From the NCBI GenBank assembly GCA_016840965.1, contig JAEORI010000228.1:1-13719 (forward strand): a DNA stretch of 13,719 bases, written 5' to 3'. Under the pieces are notes generated by a model. It did not search any database, was not told the DNA's origin, and saw only the letters and a program-made list of their open reading frames with translations. Origin of the DNA: Candidatus Thorarchaeota archaeon (lineage in GTDB: Archaea; Asgardarchaeota; Thorarchaeia; Thorarchaeales; Thorarchaeaceae). Shown here piece by piece: positions 1 through 7,913 of the stretch. Position 1 is the first letter of the stretch; every line of letters starts with the position of its first letter. Position numbers and translations under genes: made by a program.

Positions 1-747
1 AGGTTCCTCTATATAGATTGCATATCTATTTGGATAGTCATCCGATGCATGCCAGGTGATACTATTCCCTTCCTGACCCACAATGTATGAAATGTCAGCA
101 GGATGGTCAATCGTAGGTGCGGTAGTTTCTCTATATTGTTCAATGCCCATTCGTTCTAGAGTGATTTCACCAGTATCAGCTCCTGTTGTTGAATTATAAG
201 CATCAACTGAATAGTGTGTCAGGAACCCATCAGTCTTGAGATATGCCACATGGACATAAAGCGTATAATTAGAATAGATTGTCACTTGACCTTCTTGAAG
301 CACCCAGTCATCATCTTCCCAACTATATCCCCAGAAGAAGGGGTCCTCAGGGTCTAGGGTGAAGTTCTCAACAGTGTGTGTGGTCTGGGCTAGTATGCTC
401 AGGAGAGTCCAGTTGCCAATTGGTAAGTATACATTGTACATCGCTACGAAGGTCAATATCTCGATTCCAAGTTGGGTGCCATTAGCATAATACGCCCTAA
501 TTCCAGTATAGGGTATATCTGTCCAGTTGCTTATTGAGTCTAGGATCTTCGGGAGAGTGTCATTGGAAACAAGGTAGATCTCTTCGTCAATTTGTAAACC
601 ACTACCATTGAGATGCATCATGAAATGAATCTCATCATCAAAAACAAAACCCCATTCAAATCCTTGATTCGTTTGTGCTGATATGGGTACAACATGCACT
701 AAAGGTGTCAGCAAGAGTATCGCTACTAGTAAGGATGTACGATTCAT
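1..747 (-). CDS. Exported Ig-like-domain surface protein, N-terminal part (cut by window edge)
   Basis: An open frame of 249 codons runs on the minus strand from an ATG at 747 to the left edge without a stop, so the C-terminus is missing. The N-terminus is a classic signal peptide: MNRTS, then a hydrophobic stretch (about residues 6-22), then a likely cleavage site after ISA (residue 24). Residues 25-205 form an aromatic-rich, probably beta-sandwich region with many N-x-S/T sequons (NGS, NDT, NWT, NGT, NFT, NYT, NST), as expected for a glycosylated archaeal surface protein. From about residue 210 the sequence PTIDHPADISYIVGQEGN begins an Ig-like/cadherin-like module of a kind I associate with exported proteins of Thorarchaeota-type Asgard archaea. 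An SD-like AGGGAG (minus-strand sense, 758-763) lies 10 nt before the ATG and supports this start. It is divergent from the 1007-4507 gene. No enzymatic motif is visible and the specific function is unknown. Confidence 0.85.
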   Translation of the reverse strand, partial: MNRTSLLVAILLLTPLVHVVPISAQTNQGFEWGFVFDDEIHFMMHLNGSGLQIDEEIYLVSNDTLPKILDSISNWTDIPYTGIRAYYANGTQLGIEILTFVAMYNVYLPIGNWTLLSILAQTTHTVENFTLDPEDPFFWGYSWEDDDWVLQEGQVTIYSNYTLYVHVAYLKTDGFLTHYSVDAYNSTTGADTGEITLERMGIEQYRETTAPTIDHPADISYIVGQEGNSITWHASDDYPNRYAIYIEEP

Positions 748-1006
748 GTTCTTTTCACTCCCTAACATATTCGTTTACAAATCTATTTAGACAAATTTCG
801 TTAAAAACAAATTGCCAATTATAGGAAATACTAGTAAAAGAATCAACTAATTGTTATTCTAGTCTGAACACCATTACCTGAAATAGTATACATGACTTAG
901 ATAATGTATTCACGTTTGGTCGTTTGGATGCAGGGGTGCAGACGTAGATAGAAATGCCTTTGTATCCTATGTGAATATCCGATCCATTAAGTTCGGAGGT
1001 CCACCA
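748..1006. promoter_or_regulatory. Divergent intergenic region with promoters for both flanking surface-protein genes
   Basis: These 259 bp separate two divergently transcribed surface-protein genes and contain no convincing ORF or RNA gene. For the minus-strand gene, a weak TATA-like tctaaataga (minus-strand sense, about 782-791) lies about 40 nt before its ATG, with an SD at 758-763. For the plus-strand gene the best TATA-like site is aaatagtata at 881-890, which would give a leader of about 100 nt. An 8-bp direct repeat, cgtttggt/cgtttgga, sits in tandem at 913-928 between that box and the start. The promoter assignments are weak pattern matches. Confidence 0.35.
995..1000 (+). promoter_or_regulatory. 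Shine-Dalgarno site that fixes the start of the 1007 gene at TTG
   Basis: A perfect GGAGGT stands 6 nt before the TTG at 1007. The in-frame GTG at 971, which would add 12 residues, has no SD before it. The protein begun at TTG starts MKKTHLVRLLSIIV, a normal signal-peptide layout with a basic n-region followed directly by a hydrophobic core. The GTG start would put a longer polar stretch ahead of it. Confidence 0.75.
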
Positions 1007-4000
1007 TTGAAAAAGACCCATCTAGTCAGACTACTATCAATAATAGTAATACTAGCATGGGTGCCAATAATTCCACCTCTTTTTCAGAATACTTCTCCTC
1101 AAATAACACATACTACTTTACAGGAAGAGGATGTCCGAAAAAGTGCTAGTTACGATGTGGGTCCTGAAACTGGAATTCTAGATCCGATTCTCATTGAGCA
1201 TACAGCAGTCCCATCTGGAACCGTCCAGTATCAGATAGGTAGGACAGACTCTGACCACAATCCTAGTGCTGAAGTATTGTTTCCCGCGGGTTCTGAGAGT
1301 AACACCCACTCAGCAGATTGTAGTGGTGGCTATTTTCTGGTTGGCTCTGGCGGTTCAGCTAATTTTGGCTCATCTGAAGGAACCATCTCATTATGGATTA
1401 AATGGGATGTAACTGCTCCACACGGTCGATTCTGGGGGCAGCATGCAGATTTTGAAACACGTTGGGAAAACAATAGATTATGGCTTGATTGGGGTTCTGA
1501 TAGAACTCTTCTTGGAACGAAAAATGATTGGATTCCAAATAACTGGTACTTCATTTCAATCGTATGGGATCAATCTGCAAGTTACCTTAGAATCTACTTT
1601 GGTGATGAGGAAACTGAACCTATTGAGGATGCTTCCTTGCAATCATGGAGTAACACTCTTAGTGGGCTCCTTACTCAGAATAATATTATGAATTCTAGAG
1701 CTTACGCCAATGGTCAAGTTGATGGTCATGTAGACGATTTTCGATATTACAATATAGCAAGAAGTTTGGAAGATCTAAGGAGTGACTACAATATTTCACT
1801 CTCCGGTACAGAAGATGGCTTGGTGCATTATTATGAATTCGAGGATGATTTGACTGATTCTGCAGGAAGTGCAAATCTTGTTCCTTCAGGAAGCTACTCA
1901 TTCAGTATAGATGTGATAGCTGGAGATGGTGGTTGGAGAGCAGAGCAGGTTGAGCTTGATATTCAAGAACTAAGCATTCTTCATGCATTAAACGGAACCT
2001 TTGAAACTGGAAACCCTGGCACAGCTGTAGATTGGAGTGGCGATGCAATTTATTATGCAGATGGCTGGCGTGCGAGAAGAGAGTATCTTGATTACCATGG
2101 ATATCAACGTGTATCGTACATCAATACAGATCCAAAATACCTTGGTATAGAGAATGAAGGATATGAAGTAACCTCTCCTAACGGATATCGTCATTATAAT
2201 GGTACGAAAATCTATTGGTATCAGAATGTTGACAATAGTCGATTAACTGAAGAATTCGAGTTTAGCATGAGTTACCTGTATCAACGAGGTCCAATTGGTA
2301 CGAGTTATAGTGATGTTTTCAAATTCAGCTTTGCAATTCTAAATAATTCAGGTCTTTTATGGAGCTGGTCAATCGATCCAACTAACATCACACAGAGGGG
2401 GATATGGTACAACACAAATCGGATTCCTATCAATATTCCGGGTGCTCCGGCAACATTTCAAATTCGGATTTCTTTAGAAGTCAATACGACCTCAAGCTAT
2501 GTTCAGGTTTCGGAAACGGATTCTGATTTGGATGGAGATCCGACAAATGGGAGATTCATAACTCTGTTAATTGATGATATGTCGTTGGAAGCAAACCAAG
2601 TACCGGATCTAGACGCTGTAGATTTCACTATTAACATTGCACCGCTTGGAACCATCCCTATTTCTGGAAGTAATGGGGTTGGTGAAATAATATTGAATAA
2701 TAGTTATTGGTGGAAAGCATCAAACTCGATATTTTTCTCATCAAACTCAAGCATTTCCTTTGAATACTCAGTATCGATTACAAAGATGACACGCTTTAGC
2801 AACTCGACATATTCAAACAATCTTCAGAATGAAGGCGTTGCATATAATGTAGAACTTGACCAGATGCCTGAATTCTCGATGTACACATACATAAAATCAT
2901 ACAGTGAGGCAAAAGATATCGGAATACGAGCGTATTATCCTCATGATTGGGAGAACCCTCGAGTTGAGAGTCCTTTTGGTATCGATGTTTCTAGTCAAGC
3001 TCTTGTTGAACAAGGGTATTTTGAGATTCCTTCGGGGATAATTGACTCAGTAGGCTGGTGGAAAATTATAATGGATGGTATCAATTATGCTGATTCCATC
3101 TCTACTGAAGTACAAAGGTTCTCAGGGATGACATGGAATACAGAATCCAAATTCCATAGTGGTGACAGAATTAGATGTAGCGCATTATTTGGTGATAATA
3201 TCCAGCTCCTTCCAAATGCAAGTTGTGTCGAGTTGAGCTGGTATTCTCCCTCTGGTGGCATTTGGATGAGTGAAGGAGTTGGGAATTCCAATACCTCTGA
3301 AGTTGTAAGTCAAGGAGCAACATTGGGTCTAACCAATGCCTCAATTGGCGCTTGGATGGTTTCCATCATATGGACAAATGGCACCGAGGTTGCTTACAGT
3401 TCAGCGACCTTTGAACTATATCATAGATTGACTGTCTTTGCTCACACTCCCAATATCGAAAGGGAATTAGGAGTGCCATTTACAGCTATAGTCTATCTTT
3501 ATGATCAAGATAATGGTAATCCAATTTTGAGTGATGCGTATGTCATAGGTAATTGGTCTACAAATGATGTACAGTTCAATCCTAATCTTGCGAAAGGCTG
3601 GTGGGAGGCTGACTTTAATACAACTGCAATAGGCACAGGTAATTTCGTTATATTAGTGGAGGTTTCATTGCCATTCTTTGAAAGCAGTACCACTGAGATT
3701 AATATTGAGATTCCAAATCCAGAATCATTGTATGATATTACATTCAGAGCCGGTTTGGTCGGAGCCTTTCTTGTCATAATTTCATTTGCAGCAATTACGG
3801 TAAGTCGCCGTTTCTATATGGTTTCAACCGCTAAACGTAACTTAGAATTACTGGATTTGAAGGGTAGGATTGATGATGCAAAGAATTTGATTGGATTGCT
3901 TGTAATACATCGATCCATTGGTTTGCCCGTTTATTCAAACATATTGAAGGGAGGTTTTGAGGAATCTCTACTAAGCTCCTTAATTTCAGCTATATCTCAA

Positions 4001-4507
4001 TTTCGATCAGAGTTCTCCATGGATGAACCAACTTGGACTGCAATTCCGATAACTGAGGTAATCACGGCTGTTCAGACTGAGGCACTTATTTGTGCTATAG
4101 TAACAGTCGATTCAGCATCGAATAGACAGAAAACTCAGCTAGAAGCTTTTGGAAGAGAGGTCGGAGGACTCTATGACAAAGAGGATGAAACAATCCGAAA
4201 AATGGTTAGAACTCCAACACTGAACGGTTCCTTTTACTCGATTTTTGACAATCATTTTGATGGGCAACTAATGAAAAGATATGTTGGCGTTTCAAAGAGT
4301 TTGCCAAAACACCTTAGCGTGGTTTCAGAAGCGCTTGAGTCAATGGAGATAGACCATGGTGTTTCAGTAGATGCAATAATCAAATCAATAAGTGTACTCG
4401 GACATAGTGAAAGAACAGCCTACAAGTGTACTCTAGAGGCAATTGATAATGGGTATCTAATTGCAGCTAGCGCTAAACTTCCATCTCCAATTGAACCCGG
4501 AGATTAG
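1007..4507 (+). CDS. Single-pass membrane receptor-like protein: LamG-like and jelly-roll ectodomain, TM helix, longin-like cytosolic tail
   Basis: 1166 residues from the TTG start; the frame is open back to a GTG at 971. Visible in order (numbering from TTG): signal peptide or anchor (about 6-26); a LamG/ConA-lectin-like domain (about 108-286) with the strands GTISLWIKWD, NNWYFISIVWD and the ending VDDFRYYNIARSLEDL; a carbohydrate-binding-like jelly roll (about 329-528) opening NGTFETG and closing LLIDDMSLE; beta-sandwich modules including GWWKI...TWNTE (683-731) and an Ig-like module (821-902). A single TM helix follows (about 916-932), then positive SRRF, so the N-terminus is outside. The cytosolic tail has a longin/roadblock-like segment (about 961-1058: GLLVIHRSIGLPVYS strands, helix SLISAISQF, strands around ITAVQTEALICAIV, then a long helix) and a C-terminal winged-helix-like segment (about 1118-1154). 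It is rich in sequons outside. The adjacent LRR gene lies 68 bp downstream. A glycan- or cell-surface sensor is inferred. The ligand is unknown, and the longin-like call is by pattern only. Confidence 0.85.
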   Translation: MKKTHLVRLLSIIVILAWVPIIPPLFQNTSPQITHTTLQEEDVRKSASYDVGPETGILDPILIEHTAVPSGTVQYQIGRTDSDHNPSAEVLFPAGSESNTHSADCSGGYFLVGSGGSANFGSSEGTISLWIKWDVTAPHGRFWGQHADFETRWENNRLWLDWGSDRTLLGTKNDWIPNNWYFISIVWDQSASYLRIYFGDEETEPIEDASLQSWSNTLSGLLTQNNIMNSRAYANGQVDGHVDDFRYYNIARSLEDLRSDYNISLSGTEDGLVHYYEFEDDLTDSAGSANLVPSGSYSFSIDVIAGDGGWRAEQVELDIQELSILHALNGTFETGNPGTAVDWSGDAIYYADGWRARREYLDYHGYQRVSYINTDPKYLGIENEGYEVTSPNGYRHYNGTKIYWYQNVDNSRLTEEFEFSMSYLYQRGPIGTSYSDVFKFSFAILNNSGLLWSWSIDPTNITQRGIWYNTNRIPINIPGAPATFQIRISLEVNTTSSYVQVSETDSDLDGDPTNGRFITLLIDDMSLEANQVPDLDAVDFTINIAPLGTIPISGSNGVGEIILNNSYWWKASNSIFFSSNSSISFEYSVSITKMTRFSNSTYSNNLQNEGVAYNVELDQMPEFSMYTYIKSYSEAKDIGIRAYYPHDWENPRVESPFGIDVSSQALVEQGYFEIPSGIIDSVGWWKIIMDGINYADSISTEVQRFSGMTWNTESKFHSGDRIRCSALFGDNIQLLPNASCVELSWYSPSGGIWMSEGVGNSNTSEVVSQGATLGLTNASIGAWMVSIIWTNGTEVAYSSATFELYHRLTVFAHTPNIERELGVPFTAIVYLYDQDNGNPILSDAYVIGNWSTNDVQFNPNLAKGWWEADFNTTAIGTGNFVILVEVSLPFFESSTTEINIEIPNPESLYDITFRAGLVGAFLVIISFAAITVSRRFYMVSTAKRNLELLDLKGRIDDAKNLIGLLVIHRSIGLPVYSNILKGGFEESLLSSLISAISQFRSEFSMDEPTWTAIPITEVITAVQTEALICAIVTVDSASNRQKTQLEAFGREVGGLYDKEDETIRKMVRTPTLNGSFYSIFDNHFDGQLMKRYVGVSKSLPKHLSVVSEALESMEIDHGVSVDAIIKSISVLGHSERTAYKCTLEAIDNGYLIAASAKLPSPIEPGD

Positions 4508-4530
4508 ATTTGAATCTGCTTGGATAGATT

Positions 4531-4539
4531 TCATATATC
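4531..4539 (+). promoter_or_regulatory. Possible TATA box for the LRR gene
   Basis: The sequence tcatatatc sits about 41 nt before the ATG at 4576. Archaeal transcription usually starts about 25 nt after the box, so the leader would be only about 15 nt. The gene has no SD, which agrees with a leaderless-type or short-leader transcript. Co-transcription with the upstream receptor gene remains possible because the gap is only 68 bp. Confidence 0.3.
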
Positions 4540-4575
4540 ACGAATCTTGATTAGAGCCTCTCGGTCGAGCTAATA

Positions 4576-5706
4576 ATGGACGAAATTTCTATCAAGTATT
4601 GGAGTCCTCATGGACGTCAAGAAGAAAGGAAATTCCACTGTGATGATACGAAGATTGACCTCACGACAAGAGCAGCAAAGAAAGTCGACCTCTCTGATGT
4701 AGAAAGATGTGAGAAATTAGCAGTATTAAATTTAGCAAACAACATGCTTGAGGAACTTGAACTTAGCCCTCTCTCAAATAACAAAACCATATCAGAAATT
4801 CATCTAGAGAATAACCATCTAGTTTCTCTTGACCTTTGGCCACTAGTCCGAAGCTCTGGGTTAGAAAAAATTAATCTAACTCAGAACCGCCTTCAAACTC
4901 TGGATGTTACTCCAATTTTAACCCGCTCAAGTGTGATGCTAGATTCATCTGTGGTTTTGTCTGCTGATAATATTCTCCGTTTCTTTTTGACATCTGAAGA
5001 ATTAGCTGAACATTTCCTACTTGTTCGACCAGATAAAGCCCCATGGACTGCGCCTCCAGTTTTGATATGGGTATTATATGAAGAATTAGCAAAGAAAATG
5101 AAATGGGCTCAAATCCAGGATAGAATCTATTCTGTCTTAGATCATGTCACGCAAGATTATTGGTATCATGTACAGCGAGGCCTCTTAATCGGACTTGGTA
5201 TGAGGGAGCTTGCGGGTTTCGATGGTGACCCTTTGAAGATATTGGACACGACGAGGGATTCAATGGACTATAGATCTGCAAAAAGAGCAATCTATAATCG
5301 CACAGTGGAGCTTCTAGATGAACAACTATCAAAAAACGGTCCAACTCTCTTTCTCGATATAGAAGCCATGGAGGTAACAAGCGCCTCAAAACTTATCCCC
5401 AAGATAGTCGAAGCGAGAGTGAAGGAAATTGAAAATACAATTGTATTCACGAAAGGAAGTATTTCTCTTTTAGATTCTCTTTGGCTGACTCATTATGGAT
5501 ATAAAATTCTTGAAGCATTGAATGTCGGATTAAGGCACTTTGGTGTTGGTTTTGAAAAAGTAAAAGCGAGTTTTACAGAGCTTGGATTTTCATTGAAAAC
5601 ACAAGAAGTTGAATCCCTACATGATGTTGAGATTGAAAGCCAGCTAATTACATCTCAAAGCATGAGAAGATATGTCATTAATGAGGTTGAAAAGGCATAT
5701 TTGTAA
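4576..5706 (+). CDS. Cytosolic leucine-rich-repeat protein with an uncharacterised helical C-terminal domain
   Basis: 376 residues with no signal peptide or TM helix, so probably cytosolic. After an N-terminal segment (1-35), residues 36-118 carry about three and a half leucine-rich repeats of about 24 residues with the pattern LxxLxLxxNxLxxLDLxPL: LAVLNLANNMLEELELSPL, ISEIHLENNHLVSLDLWPL and LEKINLTQNRLQTLDVTPI. This is a short LRR block that would form a protein-binding surface. Residues about 130-376 are mostly helical and I do not recognise them; APWTAPPVLIWVLYEEL and YWYHVQRGLLIGLGMRELAG are striking segments. LRR proteins are common in Asgard archaea, where they are thought to act in protein-protein contacts. 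Its place 68 bp after a receptor with a longin-like tail suggests a linked role, but this is inference. The ATG at 4576 lacks an SD; the next in-frame ATG (residue 57) would cut into the repeats, so 4576 is preferred. Confidence 0.85.
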   Translation: MDEISIKYWSPHGRQEERKFHCDDTKIDLTTRAAKKVDLSDVERCEKLAVLNLANNMLEELELSPLSNNKTISEIHLENNHLVSLDLWPLVRSSGLEKINLTQNRLQTLDVTPILTRSSVMLDSSVVLSADNILRFFLTSEELAEHFLLVRPDKAPWTAPPVLIWVLYEELAKKMKWAQIQDRIYSVLDHVTQDYWYHVQRGLLIGLGMRELAGFDGDPLKILDTTRDSMDYRSAKRAIYNRTVELLDEQLSKNGPTLFLDIEAMEVTSASKLIPKIVEARVKEIENTIVFTKGSISLLDSLWLTHYGYKILEALNVGLRHFGVGFEKVKASFTELGFSLKTQEVESLHDVEIESQLITSQSMRRYVINEVEKAYL

Positions 5707-5773
5707 AATTTTAGAATAGTTACCCTTTTCGATAAACTAAATTAGCCTTTTTCGATGGTGCGAGTATCTGGTG

Positions 5774-6379
5774 ATGAAACCTTTGACCTTGCCAAGACAT
5801 CGACATTACTTCGATGAACCAATTGTAAGAACAAAGGTCAGCAGAGTTAGATTTCCCAAAATATGTCCTGTCTGTGGGGCTTCTTCATCAACAACTACGC
5901 GAATTTATGCTAATCCTGGACACCGGGTATGGCTACGTCCTGGCTGGGATCCTCGCTTCAATCCATGGGGCAAAAACCAACAACTAAATGATATAACCAA
6001 AAGCTTCCTTGTTGAAGTATGTGAAGACCACTCGATATCAGATAATGCTGAAATGAGGATGCGAGGTCTTTCCACGGTTATTGCTTCAATTGTAGCAGGT
6101 GTTTCTATCTTTGCACTATTTTATGCAGGTGCAGATTATTGGGCAAGAAGACCAGTTAGTCCATGGGTTTACTCCTACCTATTCGTCCTCGCACTTTCAC
6201 TTGTTTTCGTTTACGTTTCATTCCGACCATCCGCTCTAGAATCGTCATTCAGAATTATTGGCTTTGATTTTGAAATGCAATATGTTTGGTTTGCATTGAG
6301 TAATCTTACTTATCGGGATTCATTTGTTAAGGAAAACTCAATGAATGCGGAACTAGTGACATGGATTGTTAAGGTATAG
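5774..6379 (+). CDS. Small two-TM membrane protein with an N-terminal CxxC...CxxH zinc-binding pattern
   Basis: 201 residues from the ATG at 5774; a GTG immediately upstream at 5771 would add one Met and neither start has a clear SD. Numbering from the ATG: CPVC (Cys31, Cys34) followed about 50 residues later by CEDH (Cys83, His86) makes a plausible Cys3His zinc-binding module that would precede the membrane on the cytosolic side. Two hydrophobic helices follow (about 101-118, STVIASIVAGVSIFALFY, and about 130-149, WVYSYLFVLALSLVFVYVSF), separated by a short ARRP-containing loop. A 50-residue C-terminal part includes GFDFEMQYVWFALSN. I do not recognise the family. It lies 67 bp after the LRR gene on the same strand and may be co-transcribed. 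Its stop is 2 bp from the stop of the convergent gene, so the two 3' ends must overlap as transcripts. Confidence 0.75.
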   Translation: MKPLTLPRHRHYFDEPIVRTKVSRVRFPKICPVCGASSSTTTRIYANPGHRVWLRPGWDPRFNPWGKNQQLNDITKSFLVEVCEDHSISDNAEMRMRGLSTVIASIVAGVSIFALFYAGADYWARRPVSPWVYSYLFVLALSLVFVYVSFRPSALESSFRIIGFDFEMQYVWFALSNLTYRDSFVKENSMNAELVTWIVKV

Positions 6380-6381
6380 CA

Positions 6382-7818
6382 TTAATTCAATCCCTTTTCT
6401 TTAGTTTCGTAGTAGTCACAAACTCGGGACAAGGCGCTTACAGCTTCTGTAATATTCCTAAATACAGGAAGTCCATGATTCACAAAAACATTCCAAGCAT
6501 CATTTCTTGGATTTGGGTATGCTACTTCAGGAATGACAACTAGAACTGGTTTATTTCTAGTTTCAACAACTCTCTTCGATGCTTGTGCCATAACTTTCCA
6601 ATAGTCAACTAGTATATCTGCCGCATCCATTATAGTCGCGACTTGATGCATATTATGTACATCTGCTTCGATTATTAATGAATCAAAGTTAGTATCTTCA
6701 CCAGCAATACGTATCACTTCAGATGTGGTCTGGTCTTGATAGTAGTCCGCGGCGAGATCAATTGGATTTCCCAAACCTGTGCCCACATCAAGAATTAGCG
6801 GGTCCAGCTTTTTGATTGTATCGTCAGAAGTCCTTGGTACATTGAGACCCTTCTCAATACATAGGTCTGTCAGAATTACACTGGCTCCGCCACTAATTGC
6901 GATTAGACCCACATTTCTTGTCTTTGGTTTTGGACTTAATGAGAAAATACTCAGCGTAGCAATCAAATCTTCAACAGTGTCAACTGTTACAACATTAGCC
7001 TGGCGGAATGCTGCTTGCCATATTTCCTTGCTTCCTGCAAGTGCTCCAGTATGTGAGGCTGCTGCTCGAGATCCCTCTGTTGACCTTCCACCCTTTAAAC
7101 CCACAACTGGTTTTTTGTTTGCTAGCTTCTTCATCGAATCTAGGATATTCTTACCATTTTTGACGCCCTCTAAATAAGCCCCAATTGCTTCCGTTTCATC
7201 ATCATCTTGAAAGTAGTCAAGAAGTTCTTGAGGAGTAATGTCTACTTGATTTCCAAAACTGAAAACTTTGCTGAAACCCACACCCGATTCCACTCCTGCT
7301 GTGTACGTGGTTATTGCCACACCACCTGATTGAGATAGGAATCCTACATTCCCTGAAAGTCTCTTAACTGTGGGCATGAACGCGAATCCTATCTTTGGAT
7401 ACATCAGTCCCATGCAGTTTGGCCCGAATGCTCTCATACCTGTTTCGTCTAGAATATCCCGAATCTCTGACTCACGCTTTTTCCCTTCTTCTGTTCCTAG
7501 TTCTGAAAATCCACTTGTAAAAATTGTAACTGCTTTTGCGCCTTGCTTATGGCACTTTCTCAAAGTTTCTGGAACTATATGATATGGAACGCGAATAATA
7601 GCATAGTCGATTTTCTCTGGGATTTCCTCTATGTTTGCAAGGATTCTATGCCCTAGTGCTTCTCCTCCACTCCTTGAAACAAACCAAATTTTGAGATCAT
7701 GTTCCCACTGAAGCATTGAGTATACCCAGTAGTAACCAAAATTTGGAGATACACCGACAACTGCAACTGATTTGATGTTAAGAATTTCAGCAATTGAAAG
7801 TTTCTTAGTGTGGGTCAT
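6382..7818 (-). CDS. ADP-forming acyl-CoA synthetase alpha-subunit-like protein (CoA-binding and succinyl-CoA-ligase-like domains)
   Basis: 478 residues, close to the usual length of a stand-alone alpha subunit of archaeal ADP-forming acetyl/acyl-CoA synthetase. In order: an N-terminal Rossmann CoA-binding domain (about 12-140) opening VAVVGVS; GPNCMG (132-137); a flavodoxin-like CoA-ligase domain with SQSGG (162-166) and FGNQVDI (188-194); SHTGAL around His256, matching the conserved phospho-histidine loop of the alpha subunit; and a second ligase-like domain from about 300 with GLIAISGGAS and GNPIDLA. The family interconverts an acyl-CoA, ADP and phosphate with acid, ATP and CoA. No ATP-grasp beta subunit is encoded in the window, so a partner must lie elsewhere. 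Odd point: the glycine-rich CoA loop reads GVSPNFGYYWVYSMLQW in place of the usual small-residue GxxG pattern, so CoA binding may be modified. GGAG (minus-strand sense, 7827-7830) lies 8 nt before the ATG and fixes the start. Confidence 0.88.
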   Translation of the reverse strand: MTHTKKLSIAEILNIKSVAVVGVSPNFGYYWVYSMLQWEHDLKIWFVSRSGGEALGHRILANIEEIPEKIDYAIIRVPYHIVPETLRKCHKQGAKAVTIFTSGFSELGTEEGKKRESEIRDILDETGMRAFGPNCMGLMYPKIGFAFMPTVKRLSGNVGFLSQSGGVAITTYTAGVESGVGFSKVFSFGNQVDITPQELLDYFQDDDETEAIGAYLEGVKNGKNILDSMKKLANKKPVVGLKGGRSTEGSRAAASHTGALAGSKEIWQAAFRQANVVTVDTVEDLIATLSIFSLSPKPKTRNVGLIAISGGASVILTDLCIEKGLNVPRTSDDTIKKLDPLILDVGTGLGNPIDLAADYYQDQTTSEVIRIAGEDTNFDSLIIEADVHNMHQVATIMDAADILVDYWKVMAQASKRVVETRNKPVLVVIPEVAYPNPRNDAWNVFVNHGLPVFRNITEAVSALSRVCDYYETKEKGLN

Positions 7819-7826
7819 TGGGGTGT

Positions 7827-7842
7827 CTCCGACTGGAGTCGG
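7827..7842 (-). promoter_or_regulatory. Hairpin overlapping the Shine-Dalgarno of the acyl-CoA synthetase-like gene
   Basis: Read on the minus strand, the leader just before the start codon is CCGACTCCAGTCGGAG, followed 8 nt later by ATG. CCGAC pairs with GTCGG around a TCCA loop (5 bp), which hides the first two bases of the GGAG SD. In an alternative fold CTCC pairs with GGAG around the loop AGTC and hides the whole SD. On DNA it is also a near-perfect palindrome, CCGACT-GG-AGTCGG (7829-7842), so it may equally be an operator. The sequence is direct observation; the regulatory role is inferred. Confidence 0.4.
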
Positions 7843-7913
7843 GGGAATTTACGTCCGATTTAAGAATAGCTGAAAGGCACTAAAACATTATAGAAAACAA
7901 ATGGTGAGGAGAA

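Noticed and set aside
971..1006. N-terminal extension of the receptor gene to the GTG at 971
   Set aside because: No SD precedes the GTG, and a perfect SD precedes the in-frame TTG at 1007 with a cleaner signal peptide.
6779..7177. 132-codon open frame opposite the acyl-CoA synthetase-like gene
   Set aside because: It lies fully antisense inside a well-supported gene with conserved motifs. The product has no recognisable features.
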